From: Deltaproteobacteria bacterium
GTDB lineage: Bacteria > Desulfobacterota > SM23-61
NCBI GenBank assembly: GCA_029857975.1
Contig: JAOUFX010000100.1
Location: forward strand, 1 to 8,226
Direction: 5' to 3'
DNA length: 8,226 bases
Shown here: in pieces, positions 1 to 6,829 of the stretch
Numbering within the stretch: position 1 is the stretch's first letter
Layout of the letters: each line of letters begins with the position of its first letter
Translations under genes and position numbers: made by a program
Notes under the pieces: generated by a model
What the model was told of the DNA's origin: nothing
The model's database searches: none
Seen by the model: the letters and a program-made list of their open reading frames with translations, nothing else

Positions 1-1320
1 CTGGGGCCTCTGTGGCAAAAGTTTTTTGTAACGGAATACCCGGCGAAAGATTTCATCCACGTACCGCAGGGAATGGGATAGATCAAAACCGTCTTGAATT
101 TCCGCGGGTTGCAAATAGACGCGGATGGAGCGATCCTGCAAGAGAACACGTTGGAAATCCTTTTTTCTTTGGAGGGTGCGGAAGGCCGCCTTCTGAACCA
201 AGGCATAAGCTTGCTCCCGGCTCAGCCCCTTTTGAATCAATTTCAGCATGATCCCTTCAGAAAAAATTAGCCCCCGCGTGATTTTCAAATTGGCGTCCAT
301 AGTATGAGGATAGATCACCAAATGATCCACCAGTTGGGTTATGCGGGCGAGCATGAAATCAAGAAGAATCGTACTATCGGGAGCTATGATTCTTTCGACG
401 GAGGAATGGCTAATATCCCGTTCATGCCAGAGCGCCACATTTTCCAGAGCGGCCCAGGCGTTGGATCGCACTACCCGGGAGAGTCCCGTTAGATTCTCGG
501 CCACAATCGGATTTCTCTTGTGGGGCATGGCCGAGGAGCCCTTCTGCCCTTCGCTGAAAGGCTCTTCGGCTTCGGCCACTTCGGTTCTCTGTAGGTGGCG
601 GATCTCCAGAGCTATCTTCTCGATGGTGGAGGCGATGAGGGCCAGAGTCAAAAAATATTCAGCATGGCGGTCGCGCTGGATGATTTGGTTGGAAATGGGC
701 GCGGGTTTGAGACCGGCTTTTTTACAAACATATGCCTCGACCGCGGGGGAAAGGTGGGCATACGTTCCCACGGCCCCCGAAATTTTTCCATAGGCGATTC
801 TTTCTTTGGCCCGCCCGAGGCGTTCCAGGTTTCTTTCCGTTTCGGCATACCAAAGGGCCAGGATCAGGCCAAAGGTGGTCGGCTCGGCGTGCATTCCGTG
901 GGTACGGCCGATCATAAAAGTACGTCGATGCTCCCCAGCCCGTCGTTTTAGGACCTGGAGAAAATCCTTTAGGTCGTTTTCTAAAATCGCGGCGGCTTCG
1001 ACCATAAGCATGGCCAAAGAAGTATCCAGCACATCCGAGGAAGTAAGACCCAAGTGTAAATAACGAGCCCCCGGGCCAATGCGTTCGCTGACCGCTGTCA
1101 GGAAGGCAATGACGTCATGTTTGACCACTTTTTCGATGGCCTCAATGCGCGCGACATCGAACCCGGCTTTTTTGCGGATGGCCTGCAAAGCGGACGCCGG
1201 AACTCGCCCTTCCTTGGCCATTGCTTCACAAGCCCAAATCTCAATCTGCAACCATTTACGAAAGCGGTTTTCTGGTTCCCAAACTGCCGCCATTGTTTTG
1301 CGGGAGTATCGTCGTATCAT
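1..1320 (-). CDS. purB: Adenylosuccinate lyase (PurB), 3' end cut by window edge
   Basis: Catalyses two fumarate-releasing steps of purine synthesis: SAICAR to AICAR, and adenylosuccinate to AMP, in the cytosol. Reading the minus strand from the ATG at 1320 gives 440 codons with no stop before the edge. The N-terminus (MIRRYSRKTMAAVWEPENRF) is typical of PurB. Histidines fall at residues 68, 89 and 141, the positions of the known active-site histidines of the Bacillus subtilis enzyme (431 aa), within KHDV, LHLGLTSSD and GRTHGMH. The fumarate-lyase signature GSSAMPHKRNP is at residues 261-271 and carries the flexible serine loop. The length suggests only a few C-terminal residues are missing. 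A GAGGAA ribosome binding site lies 5 bases upstream of the ATG (1326-1331). The gene is divergent from the speB operon. The identification is secure; only the true C-terminus is unseen. Confidence 0.96.
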   Translation of the reverse strand, partial: MIRRYSRKTMAAVWEPENRFRKWLQIEIWACEAMAKEGRVPASALQAIRKKAGFDVARIEAIEKVVKHDVIAFLTAVSERIGPGARYLHLGLTSSDVLDTSLAMLMVEAAAILENDLKDFLQVLKRRAGEHRRTFMIGRTHGMHAEPTTFGLILALWYAETERNLERLGRAKERIAYGKISGAVGTYAHLSPAVEAYVCKKAGLKPAPISNQIIQRDRHAEYFLTLALIASTIEKIALEIRHLQRTEVAEAEEPFSEGQKGSSAMPHKRNPIVAENLTGLSRVVRSNAWAALENVALWHERDISHSSVERIIAPDSTILLDFMLARITQLVDHLVIYPHTMDANLKITRGLIFSEGIMLKLIQKGLSREQAYALVQKAAFRTLQRKKDFQRVLLQDRSIRVYLQPAEIQDGFDLSHSLRYVDEIFRRVFRYKKLLPQRPQ

Positions 1321-1384
1321 CGCCGTTCCTCACTTCTACCCAAATTGAGCGATTTTTTAAACCACAGAGAACACCGAGAATCAT

Positions 1385-1413
1385 TTCATAGTTAAAAAAT
1401 AAAACAAGCTCAA
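1385..1413 (-). promoter_or_regulatory. Weak candidate sigma-70 promoter for purB
   Basis: On the minus strand, TTGAGC (1408-1413) is separated by 17 bases from TATGAA (1385-1390). Each hexamer matches the consensus at 4 of 6 positions. Transcription would start near 1378, giving a leader of about 58 bases before the purB ATG, and would run through the 'accacagag' repeat arm. The region is AT-rich, so a chance match is quite possible. No purine-operator or riboswitch structure was recognised. Confidence 0.25.
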
Positions 1414-1474
1414 TATTTTCTCTGTACTACTAACGTGCAAACTCTGATAATTTTATAAAACATATTTTAATTTT

Positions 1475-1504
1475 ATCTGTGTTTATCTGCGTTAATCTGC
1501 GTCC
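1475..1504 (+). repeat. Three tandem 10-mers, ATCTGYGTTW type
   Basis: The units are atctgtgttt, atctgcgtta and atctgcgtcc, back to back. The first two differ at two positions and the third decays at its end. They lie inside the larger inverted-repeat element of the purB-speB spacer. A 10-base period places each unit about one helical turn apart, but no protein-binding role is shown. Confidence 0.6.
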
Positions 1505-1642
1505 AATAAATTTTTGGTTGCGGCTATGCCGCTCTGTGCCCTCTGTGGTAAATCGCCTTTTTAGGTTTAACTTGTTTTAAACCGCAAGTTAACAGTTCCA
1601 GCGTTCAAAGTCAAGAACGAGGAAAAAGGTCATTTAAATTCC

Positions 1643-1671
1643 TTGACGAAAAATTATTTTTTAAGTATTTT
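1643..1671 (+). promoter_or_regulatory. Candidate sigma-70 promoter for the speB operon
   Basis: TTGACG (1643-1648, 5 of 6 to consensus) and TATTTT (1666-1671, 4 of 6) are separated by an ideal 17 bases, in an AT-rich stretch just after the repeat element. The predicted start of transcription near 1678 would leave a leader of about 65 bases before the ATG at 1743. It would remove or abut the GGAG at 1677-1680 needed by the alternative TTG start at 1689. It is the best promoter-like site upstream of the six-gene run. Confidence 0.5.
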
Positions 1672-1742
1672 TTATCGGAGCGTAAGAATTGTGGTCGGAA
1701 GCGTTACCAAAACAAATTTTTAGGGAAAGGGATTCCCCAAAT

Positions 1743-2663
1743 ATGAACGGTAAACTTGCTACAATCCCCCCCAACTTTGGCGGGCTTCCCCCCGACCAAT
1801 CCCTCTGGAAAGATTCCCGGGTGGTTTTTATCCCGGTCCTCTACGACCTTACCAGCACCTATCTACCGGGAGCCCGCCGCGGCCCCCTGGCCATTTTAGA
1901 AGCTTCCACCCACATGGAACTTTTTGATGAAGAATTAGAACTGGAGGTTTCCCGCATTGGATTTTATACTCTCGAACCCCTGGAAGCAGTGGCCTCCGGC
2001 CCGGAGGCAATGGTGCGCCAGACTCAAGTCTATGCTGAAAAGGTTATTCGCGCGGATAAATTCCCCGTGCTCATCGGCGGGGAACACACCGTTACCTTGG
2101 GCATGGCCCGAGCGATAAAAGAAAAGTACCCCCAGGTCTCGTTCCTCCAATTGGACGCTCATGCCGACCTACGTGATTCTTTTGAGGGAACATCATTTAG
2201 CCATGCCTGTGTAGGCCGCCGCTTAACGGAGTTAGGGCCTTTGGTCCAAGTGGGCCTACGTAGTTTAAGCCGGGAAGAAAATTCTTTTTTGAAAAGCGGA
2301 AGCGTAACCTCTTTCTTTTGGCATCGTCTTGCTGAATCTCCTGACTGGGCTGAAAGGGTGTGCCAAGCTCTTTCCTCTGAGGTGTATGTGACCATCGACC
2401 TGGACGTCCTCGATCCGGCGGTCATGCCTTCAGTAGGTACCCCGGAACCCGGAGGTTTTCATTGGCGCAATCTAACCCAATTTCTGCGCCGCATTGCCCG
2501 AGAAAAAAACATCGTTGGATTCGATGTGGTTGAACTGGCCCCCATCCCGGGATTGGTCGCCCCTGATTTTTTAGCTGCCAAGCTCATTTACAGATTTTTG
2601 GGTGCAATTTTTGCGTGCTCCCTCGGTAGCGAGAAGAAGACCAAGCGCAAGAAAGGAGAGTGA
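1743..2663 (+). CDS. speB: Agmatinase (SpeB), ureohydrolase family
   Basis: Hydrolyses agmatine to putrescine and urea with a binuclear manganese centre, in the cytosol. From the ATG at 1743 the protein has 306 residues, the length of E. coli SpeB. All the expected metal ligands are visible: H115 in GGEHT, D138, H140 and D142 in LDAHADLRD, and D219 and D221 in TIDLDVLDP. These are followed by the conserved TPEPGG (E235) and a typical SHACVGRRL segment. A TTG at 1689 would add 18 residues and has GGAG 8 bases upstream. I prefer 1743 because it has AAAGGGA 10 bases upstream, gives the family length, and follows a promoter that would cut off the earlier site. It is the first gene of the operon and sits directly before an arginine decarboxylase that supplies its substrate. 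Another guanidino substrate is possible but less likely. Confidence 0.93.
   Translation: MNGKLATIPPNFGGLPPDQSLWKDSRVVFIPVLYDLTSTYLPGARRGPLAILEASTHMELFDEELELEVSRIGFYTLEPLEAVASGPEAMVRQTQVYAEKVIRADKFPVLIGGEHTVTLGMARAIKEKYPQVSFLQLDAHADLRDSFEGTSFSHACVGRRLTELGPLVQVGLRSLSREENSFLKSGSVTSFFWHRLAESPDWAERVCQALSSEVYVTIDLDVLDPAVMPSVGTPEPGGFHWRNLTQFLRRIAREKNIVGFDVVELAPIPGLVAPDFLAAKLIYRFLGAIFACSLGSEKKTKRKKGE
2654..2658 (+). promoter_or_regulatory. Ribosome binding site that decides the pdaD start
   Basis: AGGAG lies inside the last codons of speB. It is 10 bases from the GTG at 2669 but only 1 base from the GTG at 2660, which is too close to work. This supports 2669 as the start, with the site embedded in speB and so coupled to its translation. 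Confidence 0.6.
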
Positions 2664-2668
2664 AAAAA

Positions 2669-3214
2669 GTGGAACACTGGGTCCCGCGGAAATTATTTTT
2701 TACCAAGGGAGTGGGCGTTCATAAAGAAGAACTTCGTTCTTTCGAGCTCGCTCTGCGTGATGCCGGTATCGAAAAATGTAACCTGGTAACTGTTTCCAGC
2801 ATTCTTCCCCCCCGGTGTAAAATTGTATCCCGGACCCAGGGGCTCCGGGAGCTCGTTCCCGGAGGCATAACCTTTTGCGTCTTGGCCAAATGCAGTACCA
2901 ATGAGCCCCGACGCCTGATCGCAGCTTCTATCGGTTGCGCCATCCCTTCGGAAAAATCTCTGTACGGTTACCTCAGTGAACACCATGCCTTTGGCCAAAC
3001 CGAAAAAGAAGCTGGCGATTATGCCGAAGACTTGGCGGCGGCCATGCTGGCCTCTACGCTGGGCATGGAGTTCGACGAAGACAAAAGCTGGGATGAAAAA
3101 AAAGAATTTTACCGCATCAGCGACAAAATCGTCCGTACAACCAACGTTACGCAGTCCAGCATTGTCAAAAACGGGTGGGCGACGGTTGTGGCGGCCGCTG
3201 TTTTTCTTTTTTAA
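2669..3214 (+). CDS. pdaD: Pyruvoyl-dependent arginine decarboxylase (PvlArgDC)
   Basis: Decarboxylates arginine to agmatine using a covalently bound pyruvoyl group instead of pyridoxal phosphate. The protein (181 aa from GTG 2669) begins [15 protein letters not shown], a typical family N-terminus. The self-cleavage site is TVSSILPP: by analogy with the Methanocaldococcus jannaschii enzyme, the chain splits between S43 and S44, and S44 becomes the pyruvoyl group of the larger subunit. The conserved YGYLSEHH segment carries the glutamate (E104) that corresponds to the catalytic glutamate of the family. The length matches a single-domain PvlArgDC with no truncation. An alternative GTG at 2660 would overlap speB by 4 bases, but its ribosome site is too close. 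The pairing with speB gives a complete arginine-agmatine-putrescine route. Histidine decarboxylase of the same fold is excluded by the close match to the arginine family motifs. Confidence 0.93.
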   Translation: MEHWVPRKLFFTKGVGVHKEELRSFELALRDAGIEKCNLVTVSSILPPRCKIVSRTQGLRELVPGGITFCVLAKCSTNEPRRLIAASIGCAIPSEKSLYGYLSEHHAFGQTEKEAGDYAEDLAAAMLASTLGMEFDEDKSWDEKKEFYRISDKIVRTTNVTQSSIVKNGWATVVAAAVFLF

Positions 3215-3231
3215 AGGCCGGCGGAGACTCT

Positions 3232-4239
3232 ATGAATGTCGGATTATGCTTTAATCTAAAGAAGCTCTCCCCAGACCCTGGTTTTGATGACCTATACGCC
3301 GAATGGGACGATGAGGATACGATCGAAGCCGTTCGCTCCGCCCTGGCGCGTCAACACCAGGTTAACCTCATCGAAGGAAATGAGGAAGCCTTCGAAAAGT
3401 TGCGCCGGCTCCGACCCGATATTGTTTTTAACATCGCCGAAGGAATTTACGGCGCCAGCCGCGAATTACAAATCCCGGCCATGCTGGAAATGCTCCGCAT
3501 TCCTTACACGGGTTCGGACCCGTTGACCTTGGCTCTTTGTTTGGACAAATCTCTGGCCAAAGAAATTATCGGCTACCACGGGATCCCTACGCCTCCTTTC
3601 CGGGTCATTCACAACCTGAAAAGGACAAAAGATTTGCCCTCTTTCCCCTTGATGGTGAAACCTCTTTGGGAGGGGTCCAGCAAAGGCATTGGCAATAAGG
3701 CCTTCGTTCGGACGTTCCAACAACTCCGGGAGCAGGTGTCCACGATTTTAACCCACTACCACCAACCGGCATTGGTGGAAAAATACCTTCCGGGCCGGGA
3801 ATTCACGGTTGCTCTTTTGGGCAACGGGGATGATCTGGAAATACTTCCGATTGTGGAGATTCAATTTGACCAGTTGCCAGCAGATATTAACCCCATCTAT
3901 TCCTATGAAGCCAAGTGGATCTGGGACACGGTGGAGAAGCCTCTGGAAATTTTTGCATGCCCAGCGAAGGTATCACCCCCTCTTCGTAGAAAAATTCAAA
4001 ACGTGTGCCAAGCAGCCTTTTCGGCCTTACGCTGTCGGGATTGGTGCCGAATCGATATCCGCCTGGATGATGCCGGTGAACCAAACGTTATGGAGTTGAA
4101 TCCTTTGCCTGGGATCTTGCCCAACCCCGCCGCCAACTCCTGTTTTCCCAAGGCTGCTCGAACCGCCGGATTAGCATACGGCGACCTGATTAACCGGGTA
4201 TTGGAGATTGCCTGTCAGAGAGTTGGATTACAGCCATGA
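3232..4239 (+). CDS. D-Ala-D-Ala-ligase-like ATP-grasp enzyme (first of pair)
   Basis: An ATP-grasp ligase of the Ddl superfamily, expected to activate a carboxylate as an acyl-phosphate and join it to an amine. It has 335 residues from the ATG at 3232, with GCGGAG about 5 bases upstream. An in-frame start at 3175 lies inside pdaD and adds unrelated residues. Ddl-like landmarks in order: VFNIAEGIYG (65-74), IPYTGSD (90-96), the DK pair at 105-106, FPLMVKP with K143, the serine loop GSSKG (148-152), LVEKYLPGREFTV (181-193), LPIVEI (205-210), YEAKW (225-229), RIDIRL with D275, and MELNPLPG with E288 and N290, which bind Mg-ATP. True Ddl enzymes have tyrosine where this has W229, and the C-terminal substrate loop reads LPNPAANSCFPKAA, longer than the usual TSHSLFP. 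The substrate is therefore unlikely to be simply D-alanine. It overlaps the next gene by ATGA. Confidence 0.85.
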   Translation: MNVGLCFNLKKLSPDPGFDDLYAEWDDEDTIEAVRSALARQHQVNLIEGNEEAFEKLRRLRPDIVFNIAEGIYGASRELQIPAMLEMLRIPYTGSDPLTLALCLDKSLAKEIIGYHGIPTPPFRVIHNLKRTKDLPSFPLMVKPLWEGSSKGIGNKAFVRTFQQLREQVSTILTHYHQPALVEKYLPGREFTVALLGNGDDLEILPIVEIQFDQLPADINPIYSYEAKWIWDTVEKPLEIFACPAKVSPPLRRKIQNVCQAAFSALRCRDWCRIDIRLDDAGEPNVMELNPLPGILPNPAANSCFPKAARTAGLAYGDLINRVLEIACQRVGLQP

Positions 4240-5303
4240 GCAAAGCATCCATCCTGATTCTCTATAGCCTTCCTCGTTCTTTCTTCCCTGACGGTTCTCC
4301 CGACCGCATCAGTCTGCGGGCGGTTCGATCCCGCCTCCAGGCTGTCCAGAAAGCTTTGAAATCTTTGGGGTACTCCCTCCAGACCCAGGAAGCCGAAAAA
4401 AAATTGCCGATCCTGGTGGAAGAAATTTTTGCCGCAAAAGCCGATTTGGTCTTCAACCTCTGCGAAGAATTTTTCGGCCAAACCCGCCTGGAGATGAACA
4501 TCGCCGCCCTTCTCGAACTTTTAGACCTCCCTTTTACAGGATCTTCTTCCTTTGTGCTGGGTTTATCGCAAGATAAAGGGAAGACCAAAACGATCCTCGC
4601 GCACCATCATATCCCTACCCCACCCTACCGGGTTTGGCAACCCGGAAGAGATGATCTGCTGACTGAGTTACATTTTCCGCTCATCGTTAAGCCCCTGTGT
4701 GAAGACGCCAGTTTAGGCATCGACAACGATGCCTTTATCCAGGATGAAAGATCTCTGAGGAAACAAATTCAAAAAATCTACCAGGAGTATGGGCAATCCG
4801 TTCTGGTCGAGGAATTCATCGATGGCCGGGAGTTGAATGTTTCTATTCTTGGCAACGAAGACCCGCAGGTTTTACCCATATCCGAGATTGATTTTTCCTC
4901 TATGCCCCCTGGGTTACCGAAAATCTGCGGCTATGCCGCGAAGTGGGAAGAAGACAGTAAGGAATTTACCCACACGGTTCCTCGCTGCCCGGCGGTTCTC
5001 TCCCCGGTAATCGAAAAGAAAGTTTTCCAGGTATCCCTCCAGGCATACCAAATCATGGAATGTCGCGATTACGCCCGAGTGGACATCCGGCTTAGCCCCG
5101 ATGGAATTCCCTATGTCCTGGAGATCAATGCCAACCCCGATATTTCACCGGACGCGGGAATCGTCCGTTCGGCTGAATCAGCCGGGCTTACCTTTGCCGA
5201 CTTAATCGGCCGCATTGTAGAACTTGCCTTGGATCGGAGTAAACCCTTGCAGGGTCACCACAAGGGGAAGGTGGTTTCTGCCGGAAGGGAGCCCAGTGCC
5301 TGA
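4236..5303 (+). CDS. D-Ala-D-Ala-ligase-like ATP-grasp enzyme (second of pair)
   Basis: A second Ddl-type ATP-grasp protein, 355 aa, starting in the ATGA overlap at 4236, with no strong ribosome site of its own, so probably coupled to the first. It is a diverged relative of its neighbour: VFNLCEEFFG (72-81), LPFTGSS (98-104), the DK pair at 113-114, FPLIVKP with K152, LVEEFIDGRELNV (190-202), LPISEI (213-218), ARVDIRL with D283, and LEINANP with E296 and N298. The ATP/Mg core is complete, so an active enzyme is expected. The serine loop has become EDASLGID (156-163) instead of GSSxG, the Ddl EAKY motif reads AAKW (234-237), and the C-terminal loop is ANPDISPDAGIVRSA. Both substrate pockets must differ from Ddl, and probably from each other. 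A basic tail follows residue 340. The product is unknown; sequential action with the first ligase is an inference from adjacency. Confidence 0.82.
   Translation: MSKASILILYSLPRSFFPDGSPDRISLRAVRSRLQAVQKALKSLGYSLQTQEAEKKLPILVEEIFAAKADLVFNLCEEFFGQTRLEMNIAALLELLDLPFTGSSSFVLGLSQDKGKTKTILAHHHIPTPPYRVWQPGRDDLLTELHFPLIVKPLCEDASLGIDNDAFIQDERSLRKQIQKIYQEYGQSVLVEEFIDGRELNVSILGNEDPQVLPISEIDFSSMPPGLPKICGYAAKWEEDSKEFTHTVPRCPAVLSPVIEKKVFQVSLQAYQIMECRDYARVDIRLSPDGIPYVLEINANPDISPDAGIVRSAESAGLTFADLIGRIVELALDRSKPLQGHHKGKVVSAGREPSA
5283..5290 (+). promoter_or_regulatory. Ribosome binding site that decides the methyltransferase start
   Basis: GGAAGGGA lies within the end of the upstream ligase gene, 5 bases before the GTG at 5296. 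The ATG at 5323 has only cccgaaaaa before it, and the ORF opening at 5224 lies deep inside the ligase gene. GTG 5296 is therefore the best start. Confidence 0.55.
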
Positions 5304-6180
5304 AAATTCTGACCCCGAAAAAATGAATCAACAAAATATTGCCGCGAGGAGAACAAATCAGAGAAAAACCTTTGCGGGCAAAAAGGATTTGGAATGGAAC
5401 GACGATGATGTCCTGCCCGCGGTTTTCTCGCTCGACACAGAATATGTCTTCCAACGCATGACCGAAAAGACCCTCGTAGCGGCCCAATCAGAAAATGGTC
5501 ATCGGATTCTGGATGTAGGGTGTGGCCGGGGGATCGATGCCGTTTCTCTGGCCCAAAGAGGAGGAGTTCTCTTTGGCTGTGAACCTTCCCGGGTCATGCT
5601 CCGCAAGGCCAAGGACTGGGTAAAGAATTCTGGAGAAGTGGTCGAGCTCGTAAGTAGCTTGGCTGAATACCTCCCTTTCCGGAACAACGCTTTTTCGCGC
5701 GTGGTCTGTAAGGGGGCGATCGATCATTTTGGCAATCCGGATCTGGCCGTATCGGAAATGTGCCGGGTAGTCGACTGGCAAGGCAAAGTGGTTATTGCCG
5801 TGGCCAATTTCGAGAGCTTGAGCTGCTCGCTGGCTAAGAAACTAAACACTATTTTTCAGCGCTTTTTTGGCCGGGAAATTCCTCGCCCGCATATCTGGGA
5901 AATTCCCGCCGATCATACCTTTAAATTCGATTACTTGGCGCTGATCACCATCGCCCACAGATACCTGCAGGTGGAAAATATCGAAGGGGTTTCCCTGTTC
6001 TGGGGTTTTCCGCGCTGGTCCAACACTTTAAAAGTCATTCCCCGGCCTTTAGCCTTGATTATATTTAAAGTATTCGACCACATCGCTTCCCGACATCCCC
6101 GGTGGGGCGATGTGTTAATCATCATTGGAAAACCTCTAAAGAATTTTCCAGGTCGAGAAAGGAGCGAAGCGCATGGCTGA
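5296..6180 (+). CDS. Class I SAM-dependent methyltransferase
   Basis: Transfers a methyl group from S-adenosylmethionine to an unknown acceptor. It has 294 residues from GTG 5296. The SAM-binding motif I is RILDVGCGRG (LDVGCGRG at 72-79), followed by an acidic residue at the end of strand 2 (FGCEPSRVML). A post-motif segment, AEYLPFRNNAFSRVVCKGAIDHFGNPDLAVSEMCRVV, matches the Methyltransf_11 pattern seen in ubiquinone/menaquinone-type and small-molecule methyltransferases. The C-terminal half is not diagnostic; it is rich in aromatic residues (for example FWGFPRW) and could form the acceptor pocket. No membrane segment is seen. It overlaps the second ATP-grasp gene by 8 bases and the next gene by 8 bases, so it belongs to the same transcript and probably the same pathway. 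The acceptor cannot be named from sequence. An alternative start at ATG 5323 would shorten it by 9 residues. Confidence 0.85.
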   Translation: MPENSDPEKMNQQNIAARRTNQRKTFAGKKDLEWNDDDVLPAVFSLDTEYVFQRMTEKTLVAAQSENGHRILDVGCGRGIDAVSLAQRGGVLFGCEPSRVMLRKAKDWVKNSGEVVELVSSLAEYLPFRNNAFSRVVCKGAIDHFGNPDLAVSEMCRVVDWQGKVVIAVANFESLSCSLAKKLNTIFQRFFGREIPRPHIWEIPADHTFKFDYLALITIAHRYLQVENIEGVSLFWGFPRWSNTLKVIPRPLALIIFKVFDHIASRHPRWGDVLIIIGKPLKNFPGRERSEAHG

Positions 6181-6421
6181 TACTTCCCGCCTCTGGGGCG
6201 CTTTTTTATGTGCTGTCATTATTGGTGTTGCCATGTTTTTTTTGTGGGGGATCTCCATCCAGAGTTATTGGGCTTTAGCCATACCCGTGATGATAGGCTT
6301 TTTAGGCCTTCTGGCTCTTGGCTTTTGGATCGGCTGGACGATCTTGACCATCAAGACCACGCCGCCAGCACCTGAACCTTCGGGAGAGTCCCCAGCTGTA
6401 AAAGAACAACAACCAGCGTAA
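6173..6421 (+). CDS. Small two-helix membrane protein, unknown function
   Basis: I do not recognise this 82-residue protein. It has two strongly hydrophobic segments, about residues 7-29 and 33-60, separated by a very short turn (SIQSY), so it should form a helical hairpin in the membrane. The tail from residue 61 is rich in proline and acidic residues (TTPPAPEPSGESPAVKEQQPA) and probably lies on the same side as the N-terminus. AAAGGAG (6158-6164) sits 8 bases before the ATG, a good ribosome site, and the gene overlaps the methyltransferase by 8 bases. The strong start signal and tight packing argue that it is real. It is the last gene of the run. No clear intrinsic terminator was found after it. 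It might anchor or export the product of the upstream enzymes, but nothing in the sequence proves this. Confidence 0.75.
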   Translation: MADTSRLWGAFLCAVIIGVAMFFLWGISIQSYWALAIPVMIGFLGLLALGFWIGWTILTIKTTPPAPEPSGESPAVKEQQPA

Positions 6422-6506
6422 GACCGCTCAATGCTATAGCCACAGAGGACTCAGAGGTCACAGAGAATCATGAGGCCCAAGCAACTTGATGCCCGATGAT
6501 AAGTAA

Positions 6507-6514
6507 CTTTTTTA
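6507..6514. repeat. Left copy of putative target-site duplication CTTTTTTA
   Basis: Identical to 6822-6829 on the far side of the MITE-like element and directly adjacent to its inferred end. Confidence 0.55.
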
Positions 6515-6821
6515 GATTCATCTCCAAATTAGTTGATCAAATTTTCAATGAATACCTGCTAAGGGACCGGAAGGAAAGGCAGCTTGCGCCGCAAGCATCG
6601 GCGGGATATTTGGCTTTCATATACCCCCTGCTTGTATTCCGCAAAGCGCAGCGGGGGAGTGAAAAGATAGCATCGAAGAAATAGCAGAATCCCCGCCACA
6701 CTTTATGAAAGATATGTGCCTCATGATTGCAAGCAAGATGACTTTCCTTCCGGGACCCTGAAATCACTGGGCATTGTAAATATACCAGTTCTTTGGCCCT
6801 CAACTAATTTGGAGATGAACC
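6515..6821. mobile_element. MITE-like element, 20-bp perfect TIRs, 8-bp flanking repeat
   Basis: TTCATCTCCAAATTAGTTGA at 6517-6536 is repeated exactly, inverted, at 6800-6819. CTTTTTTA occurs directly outside on both sides (6507-6514 and 6822-6829), consistent with an 8-bp target-site duplication. This sets the ends at 6515 (GA) and 6821 (CC). A second perfect inverted pair, ccggaaggaaag, lies inside (6567-6578 and 6742-6753) with partly matching sequence after it, so the whole element is a long imperfect palindrome. Internal hairpins include gcttgc-gcc-gcaagc (6582-6596) and GCGGGG/CCCCGC near 6650-6697. There is no transposase; short ORFs inside are not protein-like. It would need a transposase supplied elsewhere. 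An 8-bp duplication fits several families (ISL3, IS1595, IS66 and others), and I cannot choose among them. The T-run in the direct repeat is low-complexity, so the duplication is less certain than the inverted repeats. Confidence 0.8.
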
Positions 6822-6829
6822 CTTTTTTA
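6822..6829. repeat. Right copy of putative target-site duplication CTTTTTTA
   Basis: Identical to 6507-6514. Its TA, together with the following TAAC, forms a TATAAC hexamer (6828-6833) that resembles a -10 box upstream of the glycosyltransferase. No matching -35 box lies at the right distance. Confidence 0.55.

Larger units (their letters stand above)
1361..1549. repeat. Intergenic repeat element with inverted 'accacagag' ends
   Basis: The arm at 1361-1379 (accacagagaacaccgaga) pairs with the reverse complement of 1531-1549 (gctctgtgccctctgtggt), with 15 of 19 positions identical. Between the arms the DNA is very AT-rich and holds three tandem 10-mers (listed separately). A perfect small hairpin, GCGGC-TAT-GCCGC, sits at 1520-1532 just inside the right arm. 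No ORF worth calling lies inside. A related sequence (cacagag followed by agaatcat) recurs at 6440-6471, so this is a repeat family in this genome rather than a one-off palindrome. Whether it moves, or acts in RNA, cannot be told from one window. It fills most of the 422-base purB-speB spacer. Confidence 0.6.

Noticed and set aside
341..793. 150-residue open frame on the plus strand, opposite purB
   Set aside because: It lies fully antisense to purB, which carries all the family motifs. Its translation is low in recognisable structure and other plus-strand frames in the same area are equally open.
1475..1504. CRISPR-like array in the 10-mer repeats
   Set aside because: Units are 10 bases with no spacers and no cas genes nearby; it is a simple short tandem repeat.
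3175..3231. N-terminal extension of the first ATP-grasp gene
   Set aside because: The 19 extra residues overlap the end of pdaD and do not resemble the family. The ATG at 3232 has a ribosome site and a normal Ddl-like N-terminus.
3466..3723. Minus-strand open frame inside the ATP-grasp gene
   Set aside because: Shadow of a motif-rich gene on the other strand; no independent support.
6496..6684. 62-residue open frame inside the MITE-like element
   Set aside because: It covers the left inverted repeat and the hairpins, has no transposase or other family motif, and is explained by the element's structure.
6537..6803. 88-residue minus-strand frame inside the MITE-like element
   Set aside because: It is a by-product of the palindromic arms; no DDE or other transposase motif, and no ribosome site seen.
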